From the NCBI RefSeq assembly GCF_012276755.1, contig NZ_JAAXKX010000006.1, positions 1 through 64,000 of the forward strand: a stretch of 64,000 bases of DNA. The letters run 5' to 3'. This document shows positions 53,309 through 61,709 of this stretch, in pieces. Source of the stretch: Marichromatium bheemlicum. Its GTDB lineage: Bacteria > Pseudomonadota > Gammaproteobacteria > Chromatiales > Chromatiaceae. The translations under genes were made by a program, and so were the position numbers. Below the pieces are notes generated by a model, which worked only from the letters and a program-made list of their open reading frames with translations, was not told the DNA's origin and made no database searches. Positions within the stretch are counted from its first letter, which is position 1. Each line of letters begins with the position of its first letter.

Positions 53309-54301
53309 ATGAAAATAGTCTCTATATTTAACAATAAGGGTGGAGTAGGAAAAACCACCTATATGTACCATATTGCCCACTTACTTGAGAGAAGAAAAAA
53401 AACCGTTCTCCTAGTTGACCTTGACAGCCAGTGCAACCTCTCTGCTTATTCAATGTTTGACTCTGACCTTGAGAAAAGCTGGAAGAAAGATCGCGGAAAC
53501 AGTATATGGAATGCCCTTGAGCCGGTTTACGAAAGGCTCGGCGACATAAAAAAACGCCGGCCATCGTTGATCAATAGCAACTACCCCAACCTCTATCTAA
53601 TTCCTGGGGATGTTCTACTTAGCAACTTCGAAGACACCTTAGGTAATTCATGGACTAGCGCAAAAGGTGGAAGCGCTGGAGATTTGCGTGTCCAGTCGGC
53701 CATATACAGACTTGTTCTTTGGGCAGCAGAAAAGGTAAAGGCCGATATAGCAATGCTTGACCTAGGCCCAAATCTAGGAGCTTTAAACCGCTCAGCTCTT
53801 GCAGCAAGCAATTACTTTATAGTGCCAATGTCTCCTGATCTTTTTTCAATTAGGGGCACACAAAACTTAGGTTCAAAACTTGTCCTTTGGAATAAAGAAT
53901 GGGAACAATGCAAGAATTCCTACACAGGAAATTCAATAAAACTACCTGACGGAAAGCCGATTTTTTTAGGTTATGTCATGCAGCAGCATAATGTAAGAAA
54001 AACAGAATCAGGGATGACTAAAGGATGGTCTATATTTGGAGATCAGGTCGAAAAAGCGGTCAGAGACAACATAATAAACAAACTACAACCACTTGGCCAA
54101 GTACATGACTGGGGTACGGACTTTTGGAATATTGGAAAAATACCAAACCTTCACAGCTTAATACCATACTCTCTAAATGCCAGGAAGCCGGTATTTGACT
54201 GCAAGGCAAAAGACGGATTAACAGGCGAACACATCACTAGAGCAAAAAAATCCATAGAAAATTTCACACCAATAGTTGACAAGTTAGTTCAAGTCATATA
54301 G
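53309..54301 (+). CDS. orphan ParA-family ATPase in an AT-rich segment
   Basis: This 330-aa protein has the deviant Walker A motif KGGVGKTT near the N-terminus (FNNKGGVGKTTYMYHIA), the Walker A' DLDSQCNLS and the Walker B-like DIAMLDLGPNLG. Codon use and base composition are clearly AT-rich compared with all neighbours. The right-hand half (FLGYVMQQHNVRKTESG) resembles the ParA-like proteins found alone in mobile islands and some defence loci. There is no ParB next to it. It was probably acquired by transfer. It could be a plasmid relic, a phage-defence component or a partition protein. Confidence 0.88.
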   Translation: MKIVSIFNNKGGVGKTTYMYHIAHLLERRKKTVLLVDLDSQCNLSAYSMFDSDLEKSWKKDRGNSIWNALEPVYERLGDIKKRRPSLINSNYPNLYLIPGDVLLSNFEDTLGNSWTSAKGGSAGDLRVQSAIYRLVLWAAEKVKADIAMLDLGPNLGALNRSALAASNYFIVPMSPDLFSIRGTQNLGSKLVLWNKEWEQCKNSYTGNSIKLPDGKPIFLGYVMQQHNVRKTESGMTKGWSIFGDQVEKAVRDNIINKLQPLGQVHDWGTDFWNIGKIPNLHSLIPYSLNARKPVFDCKAKDGLTGEHITRAKKSIENFTPIVDKLVQVI

Positions 54302-54460
54302 CCCATCTCCTTAGGCGGGCGCGTTAAAGGCATATCCTTACACATATCTCCCGCCACCAGCGATCCTGAGCGCCTTGTCGTCATCAGCAGAGCAGAACAC
54401 GTGAGATGAGTTGGGCCGCCGCCGAGTTGAGCACGATCGATCTGGGAGACGAACAGGATT

Positions 54461-54506
54461 AAAGGGACACCCACTTACCGTTGAAAGGGACACCCACTTA
54501 CCGTTG
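54461..54506 (+). repeat. 23-bp tandem repeat (two copies) before the RAYT fragment
   Basis: Two perfect copies (54461-54483 and 54484-54506) begin AAAGGGACACCCACTTACCG. A related 17-bp copy lies at 49936-49952. Proximity to a RAYT gene suggests a REP-type element. Confidence 0.7.
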
Positions 54507-54561
54507 ACGCTCCCAAGGCCCTCTCCTACGCTTCTCCCAACACCTCCAGCGGAGATGCCCC

Positions 54562-55049
54562 ATGACCCGTCCCCGCGCCTCGCTCGTCTCCTTGTCCGAT
54601 ACGCCCTGGTATCACGTCGTCACGCGTTGCGTGCGGCGGGCGTATCTGTGCGGCTTCGATCGGTTGACGGGGCGGAGCTTCGAGCATCGGCGCGGCTGGG
54701 TGGAGCTGCGGTTGCGCCAGCTCGCGGGGGTGTTCGCGATCGATGTCGCGGCCTATGCGGTGATGAGCAATCACGTGCATCTGGTGGTGCGGGTGGATGC
54801 GGATCGGGCAGCGGGGTGGTCGGATGCCGAGGTGTTGCGGCGCTGGCGGTGTCTGTTTCGGGGACCGGAGGTGGTGGAGCGGTTCTTGTTGCCTGCGACG
54901 CGGGCGGGGATGACGGCGGCGGAGTTGGATCTGGTCGCGGGGTTGGTTGCGACCTATCGGGCGCGGTTGGCGGATCTCTCATGGTTCATGCGGGTGTTGA
55001 ACGAGTTGATCGCGCGGGCGGCGAACCGGGAGGATGGGGTGCGAGGTCG
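54562..55049 (+). pseudogene. 5' half of a REP-associated tyrosine transposase (RAYT)
   Basis: This fragment encodes the N-terminal part of a Y1-type RAYT: TPWYHVVTRCVRRAYLCG, then AVMSNHVHLVVRV with the HUH-type His pair, and ends in the middle of the protein (ANREDGVRGR) where an IS3 reading frame takes over. The residues that should follow (RFWEGRFRSQAI) are found at 57.3 kb. The gene is interrupted and most probably inactive. Confidence 0.82.
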
Positions 55050-55465
55050 TCGGCTGGTCAATGCGCGCACGCATGGATGCCGAGCTGGTCATCAGTGCCC
55101 TCGACATGGCCTATGCACGGCGCCGGCCGCCACCGGGACTGCTGCACCACTCCGACCGAGGCAGCCAGTACGCCAGCCACGCCTTCCAGCAACGCCTGCG
55201 TCGCTACGCCATGCGTTGCTCGATGAGCCGGCGCGGCAACTGCTGGGACAACGCCCCGACCGAGAGCTGGTTCAACAGCTTCAAGCACGAGCGCGTCTTC
55301 GGCGAGCGCTTCCCGACCCGCGAGGCGATGCGCGCGACGGCCTTCGAGTACATCGAGGTCTTCTACAACCGCAAGCGACTGCACTCGACGCTCGGCTATC
55401 GCTCACCCGTCGAGTTCATGCAACAGTGGGAGGCAAAACAGCGCCGCGACCAGACGGTCGCATGA
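55050..55465 (+). pseudogene. 3' half of an IS3-family OrfB transposase
   Basis: This fragment carries the end of a DDE transposase: VVGWSMRARMDAELV, HHSDRGSQYASHAF with the second catalytic Asp, DNAPTESWFNSFKHERV with the Glu, and YNRKRLHSTLGYRSP near the C-terminus. The first Asp and OrfA are missing. Its left edge abuts the RAYT fragment directly near 55045. It is a truncated IS element. Confidence 0.85.
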
Positions 55466-55525
55466 GACCAACCCCTTGAGGGGCGAAAAAACAGGGGAAC
55501 CTCAGGACCTTTCCACACCCCCTCA

Positions 55526-56776
55526 CTAGCACCCGCGTGAGCGCTTCTGGCGGCTCACGACCGTCAGTGCCTGGAGCCGCTCAGTATCCGCATGCTCAAA
55601 GGCTCCGCTCATCCGTTTGATCTCCTCTCCCCGTAGCCCGTTATGTTTGGCCAGATCTTGCCAAGACGTTAGGGCCTTGCCCAGAGCACCCAAGGCATGC
55701 GCTTGGATGGTCTCGTCCACCCCGAAGTAGTCCGCCAGATCAAGGCACAACTGAAGGGAAGGTCGCCGTTGCTCGCCATCGAAGGATAGGGCATGGCGGC
55801 GCCGGTCGAGGGCATGGCGGTCGGGGTTGAGGTCATAAGCCGGTGAGAGCCGCCAGCCTTGGGGCTCGCGTAGGAAGCCGTGATTACGCAGATGATCGTC
55901 GGTGTTGCCGCACAGAGCGTTGAAGGTCATGCGTCGCCACAGTTCAACCTGATCGAGCTTGGGTTGGGCCGAGGTCGCCTTGATGACATCAGCCAGCTCC
56001 AGATAGCTTGCCGCGTCCGCACTCTGCTCGTCTCGCGCGGCCAGGGTCATGGCCGAGGCGAACGGAACCCTTCCTCCTTGTTGTCGATCAAACCGTTCCA
56101 CCAACAGCACAGGTCGCTCACCGTTCGCGTTGAGCAATCGATGCTTCGCCACGCGCAGGCCCGCTGCTCCCGCGAGATCCAGCACAGTCGCCTCCCAGGC
56201 CCCTACCCGCTCGGTATCGAGCCGGGATTGAAATTTGGCGATATAGAGCTTGCCCTTGTCCTCGATCGCCGCCTTGGGATGGGCGCCGCCGAGGGATGAG
56301 CCCGGCTGGGCGAGGAGCGCGAGGTCGGTATCGGTCTGTACGCCTTGCTCCAGGCGCTCGATCGCGGCTTCCAGGGCTCGTAGATGGACCAGCTTTGGAA
56401 CGTCTGTGGTTAGGGCCAGAAATTCTCCAGGAGTCTCCGCGAGACTCAATCGCAAGGCACCCATCCGCATGTGATCGGAGACCCCCAGGAGGTAATCGCT
56501 TTCGTTCAGGTAGCGGTCGAGAACCCGATCCTGGACGAGTCGCCCCCAGCGATCGGGGGCGATGTCCTGGAAGGCGCCCCACAGCTTGCTCGCCTGAAAG
56601 GGCATCCCTGGCAAGAGATCCAAGTCGGGATCGATGGCGAAGCCCGTCCGGCACCAGTCTCGATCATAGGTGAACTGATAGCGCTCGGTTCCCCGCTGGC
56701 TGGTGAAGACATCGAGCTGGCCGACCGTCCGACGCTCACCCAGCCAATCCAAAGTGACAACCAGGGACGTGCTCAC
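55526..56776 (-). CDS. hipA: HipA-type serine/threonine kinase toxin
   Basis: This 416-aa protein is a HipA kinase: LGGAHPKAAI (P-loop-like), NALCGNTDDHLRNHGFL (catalytic loop with Asp) and LSPAYDLNPD (metal-binding Asp). Such toxins phosphorylate tRNA synthetases such as GltX and cause growth arrest. The cognate HipB lies upstream with a 4-bp overlap (ATGA), so the toxin is made only together with its antitoxin. The pair sits between transposase fragments, typical of a mobile module. Confidence 0.94.
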   Translation of the reverse strand: MSTSLVVTLDWLGERRTVGQLDVFTSQRGTERYQFTYDRDWCRTGFAIDPDLDLLPGMPFQASKLWGAFQDIAPDRWGRLVQDRVLDRYLNESDYLLGVSDHMRMGALRLSLAETPGEFLALTTDVPKLVHLRALEAAIERLEQGVQTDTDLALLAQPGSSLGGAHPKAAIEDKGKLYIAKFQSRLDTERVGAWEATVLDLAGAAGLRVAKHRLLNANGERPVLLVERFDRQQGGRVPFASAMTLAARDEQSADAASYLELADVIKATSAQPKLDQVELWRRMTFNALCGNTDDHLRNHGFLREPQGWRLSPAYDLNPDRHALDRRRHALSFDGEQRRPSLQLCLDLADYFGVDETIQAHALGALGKALTSWQDLAKHNGLRGEEIKRMSGAFEHADTERLQALTVVSRQKRSRGC

Positions 56777-57075
56777 CGCACCCGGCCTCCGCGAATGCGC
56801 TGCGGCAACTGCTCCTCGAGGAGATCCAGCCCGAGCGGGTCTTTCGTCCGGTCGATCAGCTCCGCGAGCGCATCAAGCTTACCGAGAATCATCAGGGCCG
56901 AGGCCCAGGCGCTGATTGCGACGTTTGGATTGCCAGCTTCGAGGCGGTTGAGTGTTCCGCGCGAAACGCCCATGCGCTCGGCCATCAGCTCGGTGCTGAT
57001 GCGCCGGCGCCGTCGTGCATCGCGGATGTCGGCGCCCAGCTTTTTGAGGGCGCGCTCGACACGGATGGATTTCAT
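56773..57075 (-). CDS. hipB: HipB-type XRE antitoxin and repressor
   Basis: This 100-aa protein has an XRE helix-turn-helix (ISTELMAERMGVSRGTLNRLEAGNPN, about residues 26-51) and a C-terminal tail that would contact HipA. It normally represses its own operon. The start at 57075 gives the family length. An AT-rich stretch of about 160 bp lies upstream with the promoter; no distinct operator palindrome was picked out. Confidence 0.9.
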   Translation of the reverse strand: MKSIRVERALKKLGADIRDARRRRRISTELMAERMGVSRGTLNRLEAGNPNVAISAWASALMILGKLDALAELIDRTKDPLGLDLLEEQLPQRIRGGRVR

Positions 57076-57240
57076 GATGAAGCCTCAGGCGCGTGTCTGG
57101 ATGGTTTTCAGTGGCTAGAAAACCGGTTTTTCATTTCTGCCATATCCATGCTAGCGTTCTCTGAGAGGATTTTAAATATTTATATCGTTCTTTTTATAAG
57201 ACGTTAAAGGTGTTATTCACAGGGAGACCAACAGGTCCAT

Positions 57241-57274
57241 GCCGGTGGCGATCATGTTCATGATCGCCACCGGC
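57241..57274. repeat. perfect 15-bp stem palindrome (hairpin) at the RAYT 3' fragment
   Basis: GCCGGTGGCGATCAT and ATGATCGCCACCGGC pair perfectly around a GTTC loop. It lies just left of the RAYT 3' half and inside the only reading frame that continues it upstream. RAYT enzymes act on REP hairpins, so it could be a REP-like end; it could also be the terminator of an upstream unit. Confidence 0.65.
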
Positions 57275-57289
57275 CGTGGTAAGAAAGGT

Positions 57290-57988
57290 CGGGAGGACGG
57301 GGTACGCGGCCGGTTCTGGGAGGGACGGTTCCGTTCGCAGGCGATCCTCGATGAGACGGCGTTGTTGGCGGTGATGGCCTATGTCGATCTCAACCCGATT
57401 CGGGCGGGGATCGCGGAGACGCCGGAGGAGAGTGCGCATACCGGGATTGCGGCGCGGATTGCCGACTTGCGCGCGGACGAAGGTGACACGGCAGGACGGT
57501 CGTTCGCTGTCATAGAGCGATCGACACCTGAGGTTGTCGAGGGCCCGCCAACGGCGTGCACCGCCGCAGCGCCCGAGACCGACCACGCCGACAGCTCACC
57601 AGACGCTCGCAGCACTCACCTCTGGGAGACCGTCCTCGACCGCCTCCCCCCTGCCCCACTACTGCCCTTCGGCAACCCCGCCGAAGTCCCCGCGTCGATC
57701 CCCTTCACCTTCGACGGCTATCTGACCCTGGTCGACTCGCTCGGCCGCGCCCTGCATCCGCGCAAGCGCGGGTCGATCCCGGCGGAGCTGCCCGACATCC
57801 TCACCCGACTCGGCATCGCCCCCGAGCGCTTCGTCGAGCACGCGGGTTTCCTGCTCAAGGGGTTCGGTGCCGCGATCGGTGCGCCAGAGCGGCTGACGGC
57901 GCTCGCCGCGCGGCGGGAGTGTCGTTATCTGCGGGGTGTCGGGCGGGCCAGGGCGCTGTTCGGGCCGGAGCGGGGGCTAGCGGCCTGA
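57290..57988 (+). pseudogene. 3' half of a REP-associated tyrosine transposase (RAYT)
   Basis: This fragment starts REDGVRGRFWEGRFRSQAI, the segment expected to follow the 5' RAYT half, and continues MAYVDLNPIRAGIAETPE to a RAYT-like C-terminus. Both halves carry the codons for REDGVRGR, but with several silent differences, so the two halves probably come from two different RAYT copies and not from simple insertion into one gene. No own ribosome-binding site is seen. Confidence 0.75.
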
Positions 57989-58114
57989 GGCCGGCCAAGC
58001 ACCCGCCCGAGGTGCTGCGTATCTGAGACCGCACAAGGGCTCGGCACCGTTCTGGTGGACATCACGACGCCCTGTCACACCTTACCGAGCCTTCACCGAT
58101 CAGCGCACACCGGA

Positions 58115-59050
58115 TCAACGCTCCCAGGGCGGGACGGCGAACGCCTGCGTCTCGTCGTCGCTGCCCGGGGCCATGAAGTCGTGGATCGACTCATCGGTGA
58201 AGTAGCGCCAGAACGCCTCTGACAGAGCGGGGTCGTGGATACTGAAGGCGCCTGCGGCCTGTTGTGCGTCGAGGAAGGCGCGATAGGCATCGAGCGGTTC
58301 CGGGCCGAGCTGTTGATAGATGATGCGCCCGCCGTACTCTTGGTGGAGTGCACGGTTGATCTTCCAGTGACGGATCAGGGCGCGGGCCATGTCGCGCTGC
58401 ATGACCGCCAGTTGTTCACGCTCCTCCGGACTCAACGCGGTCTCGGCGTCCAGTCCCGCAGCCGCCCGACCGGCGCGCAGCCGTTCGAGCAGGGCGGCGA
58501 TCTCGTCGGGCTCGGCAACGATGCCCTGCTCGTCGGCATAGTGCTCGAACAGGCGCCCGAGGATGATCTCCTGGAGCTGCGTGGCATCGACGTCGCGCAG
58601 CGCCTCGCCGAAGAGGGTCGCGACCGGCACCGAGGTCGCGACCGGCGCCAGCTCGATAATGGAGCCGTCGGCCATGGTGGCGAGGAAGAGGTGTTCGTCC
58701 TCGATGACATAGCTCCGCACCCATTGGAACTGCGCCAGATAGCGCTCGGACAGGGAGCCTGGCGGGCACAGCGCCCGGGTCGTCGCGATGGCGCCGAAGC
58801 GCAGCTGACCGGGCGCGTCCGACGCCCAGGTGCCGGTGCCGAGCTGGCAATCGGCGCGAATGGCCACCATGCCGTCATCGCGCAGCTCGAGACTGTACTC
58901 AGCGCCCTCCTCGGGGACATAGACCTGATCGTCCATCGACTGGATCTCGACCAGCGCCCAGGTCGTCCCCGCCAGGGGCGAGGACTCGGCCAGCGCCAGG
59001 GGACTGGCGCCGCACAGTAGCGCGATCAGCAGAATGGTCGGATATCTCAT
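58115..59050 (-). CDS. secreted protein with META/HslJ-like domain
   Basis: This 311-aa protein has a signal peptide (MRYPTILLIALLCGASPLALA) and a META-type N-terminal domain (LAGTTWALVEIQSMDDQVYVP... ADCQLGTGTW... LCPPGSLSERYLAQF). A helical C-terminal domain of about 160 residues follows, with no family I recognise. META domains occur in heat-shock and stress-related envelope proteins. It lies 4 bp downstream of another secreted protein gene, so the two form a small operon. Confidence 0.75.
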   Translation of the reverse strand: MRYPTILLIALLCGASPLALAESSPLAGTTWALVEIQSMDDQVYVPEEGAEYSLELRDDGMVAIRADCQLGTGTWASDAPGQLRFGAIATTRALCPPGSLSERYLAQFQWVRSYVIEDEHLFLATMADGSIIELAPVATSVPVATLFGEALRDVDATQLQEIILGRLFEHYADEQGIVAEPDEIAALLERLRAGRAAAGLDAETALSPEEREQLAVMQRDMARALIRHWKINRALHQEYGGRIIYQQLGPEPLDAYRAFLDAQQAAGAFSIHDPALSEAFWRYFTDESIHDFMAPGSDDETQAFAVPPWER

Positions 59051-59054
59051 CGCC

Positions 59055-59705
59055 TCAGCCTCCCTCGATCGCGGCGAGTGGCACCTCATAGACCTCCTGG
59101 CCGTCGATGACGACGGTCCAGGTATCGCCATCGCGCGAGGCCTCGGCGCTACGGTTGGTGGCGTTGACGTAGCCGGTCATGAAGTTGATGGTGAACTGCT
59201 CACCGGCGGGACTCTGCACCACGATCGAGGCCTGGCCGTCGTCCATACGCAGGATGCCGGCCGGGCATTGGCCGAACGCCTCGGCGGTGAGGGCGCGACA
59301 GCGCAGCAGCGTGGTGGCGTCGTAATCGGCGGTGGAGAAGGGCCAGGTCGGGTTGTCCGCGGCGGCCGCCGTCGGGCCGCGATCCCAGTAGACATACAGG
59401 CTCTCGTCGGGGAAACGGAAGATCAGCCCCTGATCGCCGAGCCCGCTCTGGCGATAGACCGGGCGGCCCGCCTGATCGCGGAAGTTGCCCACCGCCTCAC
59501 CGCTCGGCGCCAGCTCGTGCACCACGCCGTCCTCGCGGGTGATGGTCACATAGCCCTGGCGCTGGCTGAAGGTGCAGGGGAGCGTCTGCTCGGCATGATC
59601 CTCCCCCTTGGGGTAGATCTCGCAGCGCGCATCGGTCCAGTCGGCGGTGGCCGGCAATACCCACAGCCCGCCGATGATGGTCAGGAAGAGGATGCGACCC
59701 TTCAT
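59055..59705 (-). CDS. secreted protein of unknown function
   Basis: This 216-aa protein starts with a signal peptide (MKGRILFLTIIGGLWVLPATA). The mature part is beta-rich with paired Cys residues (ARCEIYP, LPCTFSQ; LLRCRAL, FGQCPAG), suggesting disulfides. I do not recognise a family. It is the first gene of the two-gene operon with the META protein. Confidence 0.7.
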   Translation of the reverse strand: MKGRILFLTIIGGLWVLPATADWTDARCEIYPKGEDHAEQTLPCTFSQRQGYVTITREDGVVHELAPSGEAVGNFRDQAGRPVYRQSGLGDQGLIFRFPDESLYVYWDRGPTAAAADNPTWPFSTADYDATTLLRCRALTAEAFGQCPAGILRMDDGQASIVVQSPAGEQFTINFMTGYVNATNRSAEASRDGDTWTVVIDGQEVYEVPLAAIEGG

Positions 59706-59897
59706 GTTCGACCCCTCATGGAATGAAAGACAGGGATCGGTGAGTCAAGCGAACGATGAGGCCGACATCACCGAACCAGGAAGAAACCAGAACAGATCGC
59801 TGTTGTGGGGGCTACAGCCCCTTTGTTCAAGACTGGTCTCGACGGCGCAGCCTCCCTAAGATGCCGCCCCTCCACATCATTCCGAGACTCCTCTGCC

Positions 59898-60455
59898 GTG
59901 CTGACGACCGTCGCGCTCTATGCCCTAACCTGGCTGTCGATCCACTTCGCCGCGGGCTATCTGGCGCACCGCCTGCCCGAGCGCCTGCTCGCCGGGCTGC
60001 CGCTGCTCGGTCGTAGCTATCGCTGGGAGCGGGACGGTCGGCTCTATCAGCGGCTCGGCATCCAGGCGTGGAAGGATCATCTGCCCGAGGCCGGGGCCTT
60101 CTATGCCGGCGGCTTCTCCAAGCGCAACCTGCGAGGTCAGGATCTTGCCTATCTACACCGCTTCGTGCGCGAGACCACGCGCGCCGAGGTCTCGCACTGG
60201 CTGACCTGGGCGATGGCGTTGAGCTTCTTCGCCTGGACCCCCTGGCCGGTCGGCGTGGTGATGCTGGTCTACGGCGCACTGGTCAACGCCCCCTGCATCC
60301 TGGTGCAACGCTACAACCGCGCGCGGCTGCTGCGCGCGATCGCGCTCCTAGCCCGGCGTGCGCACCGCGATCGAGCGCCCCTTCCAGCGCACGCTGTTGC
60401 ACACCAGGGTGCGGTAGAGCGAGCGGAAGAAGACCGCGACGAAGAAGGCCAGTGA
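59898..60455 (+). CDS. CrtO-like glycosyl-carotenoid acyltransferase
   Basis: This 185-aa protein resembles CrtO of Staphylococcus (glycosyl-4,4'-diaponeurosporenoate acyltransferase). It has an N-terminal TM, WKDHLPEAGAFYAGGFSKRNL and the C-terminal GALVNAPCILVQRYNRARL, close to the CrtO tail NVPIIIVQRYNRPRL. I chose the GTG at 59898 by family length; no good RBS is visible. The last 108 bp overlap the 3' end of the convergent CrtQ-like gene, and the added C-terminal residues are probably not functional. Together with the partner it would acylate a glycosylated carotenoid; the carotenoid itself is not known. Confidence 0.75.
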   Translation: MLTTVALYALTWLSIHFAAGYLAHRLPERLLAGLPLLGRSYRWERDGRLYQRLGIQAWKDHLPEAGAFYAGGFSKRNLRGQDLAYLHRFVRETTRAEVSHWLTWAMALSFFAWTPWPVGVVMLVYGALVNAPCILVQRYNRARLLRAIALLARRAHRDRAPLPAHAVAHQGAVERAEEDRDEEGQ

Positions 60456-61457
60456 GACCGGATAGGTGAGCGCGGTGGCCAGCCCGAAGTTGCCGAGCCG
60501 GCGCAACAGCCACCACAGCTGCGCGACATAGGCGGCGTAGGCGATCAGCCCCGCGACCACCCAGGCCGACAGCCCCTGGCTCGCCCAGCCCAGCGAGGCG
60601 TCGACGGCGGCCACCGCGCCATAGATCCAATAGGTGGTCATCAGCAGCATCAGCGGGCCGGTGGTCATCGCCCCGCGCGCGAGGTTCTTGGTCCAACCGT
60701 CAGCAAGATCGCGCACCCCGTCGGGGTACATGCGAAAGGCGATGGTGCCGGTGCCGATGAAGTTCGAGGTCGGCACACCGCGTCGCGCCATCTCGCGCGC
60801 CAGCGCTACGTCGTCGACGATCTCGGCGCGCACCAGACGATGCCCGCCGGTGCGGAAGTAGTCCGCGCGCGAGCACACCATGCAGGGGCCGAAGCTGCCG
60901 TTGGCGCGCAGCGCGTCGCCGGCCAGGGTGAAGGAGCGGATGCTCGCCATCATGATGACGAAGAAGATCGACGACAGCCGCTCGTAGGCCGCGACCATGC
61001 GGTGATAGGGCTGCACCGAGACCAGCCCGCCACGCGCGGCATGGGTGGCGGCGATGCGCCGCAGTCCGGCGGGTTCGAGTTCGGTGTCAGCGTCAAGGAA
61101 GACCAGCAGGTCGCCGCTCGCCGCCTGCGCCCCGACCCAGCAGGCATGCGGCTTGCCGAGCCAGCCGTGCGGCAACTCGCCGAGACTCAAGGTCCTCGCC
61201 CCGGCGGCACGTGCCAGCGCCGCGGTCGCGTCGGTGGAGTTGTCGTCGACGACGATGACCTCGTAGTCGTCGTGGTCCTGTTCACGCAGCGAGGCGAGCA
61301 GCGGCGGCAACCGCGACTGCTCGTTGCGCGCCGGGATGATCACCGACACCTTGACCCCACCGACCGGGCGCGTCAGCGGCGGGCAGGCGCGCAACCGACC
61401 GAGAAAGATGAACGCGAGGCTCCACGGCAGGAGCAGCCAGAATAGCTCGATGGGCAC
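60348..61457 (-). CDS. CrtQ-like GT2 glycosyltransferase (carotenoid glycosyltransferase)
   Basis: This 369-aa membrane GT2 has an N-terminal TM, VSVIIPARNEQSRLPPLLASL, VVDDNSTDATAALA and a DXD-like motif (FLDADTELE). It also has LVSVQPYHRMVAAYE, FGPCMVCSRADYFRTGGH, FRMYPDGVRDLADGWTKNLARGA and C-terminal TM helices. These match CrtQ of Staphylococcus (LLSVQPYH, YATGGH, FRMYQEG, GWTKHL). I set the start at a GTG at 61457. It is convergent with the CrtO-like gene, with a 108-bp 3' overlap. It would add glucose to a carboxylated carotenoid end. Confidence 0.82.
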   Translation of the reverse strand: MPIELFWLLLPWSLAFIFLGRLRACPPLTRPVGGVKVSVIIPARNEQSRLPPLLASLREQDHDDYEVIVVDDNSTDATAALARAAGARTLSLGELPHGWLGKPHACWVGAQAASGDLLVFLDADTELEPAGLRRIAATHAARGGLVSVQPYHRMVAAYERLSSIFFVIMMASIRSFTLAGDALRANGSFGPCMVCSRADYFRTGGHRLVRAEIVDDVALAREMARRGVPTSNFIGTGTIAFRMYPDGVRDLADGWTKNLARGAMTTGPLMLLMTTYWIYGAVAAVDASLGWASQGLSAWVVAGLIAYAAYVAQLWWLLRRLGNFGLATALTYPVSLAFFVAVFFRSLYRTLVCNSVRWKGRSIAVRTPG

Positions 61458-61709
61458 GGCGGATGGACTCGTTTCGAGGTTGGAAGAGGGTGACGTGCAA
61501 CGCTGAGCGTCGCTGACGCCACGCTGCAACTCAGGGGCGGCGGCAGTATGGCCGGGGCGGCGGCGGAAGGCAAACTTTCCACAACGGATTCAGTCGACTG
61601 CGGCCCCTTTGCCCGATCCGGACGCACACCGACGGTCGACCCGCGCACCATTGACTACGCTTGGCCTAGCGCCCCGAACCCCGGGGCGGTCGCGATGGAG
61701 GGATTGCCG

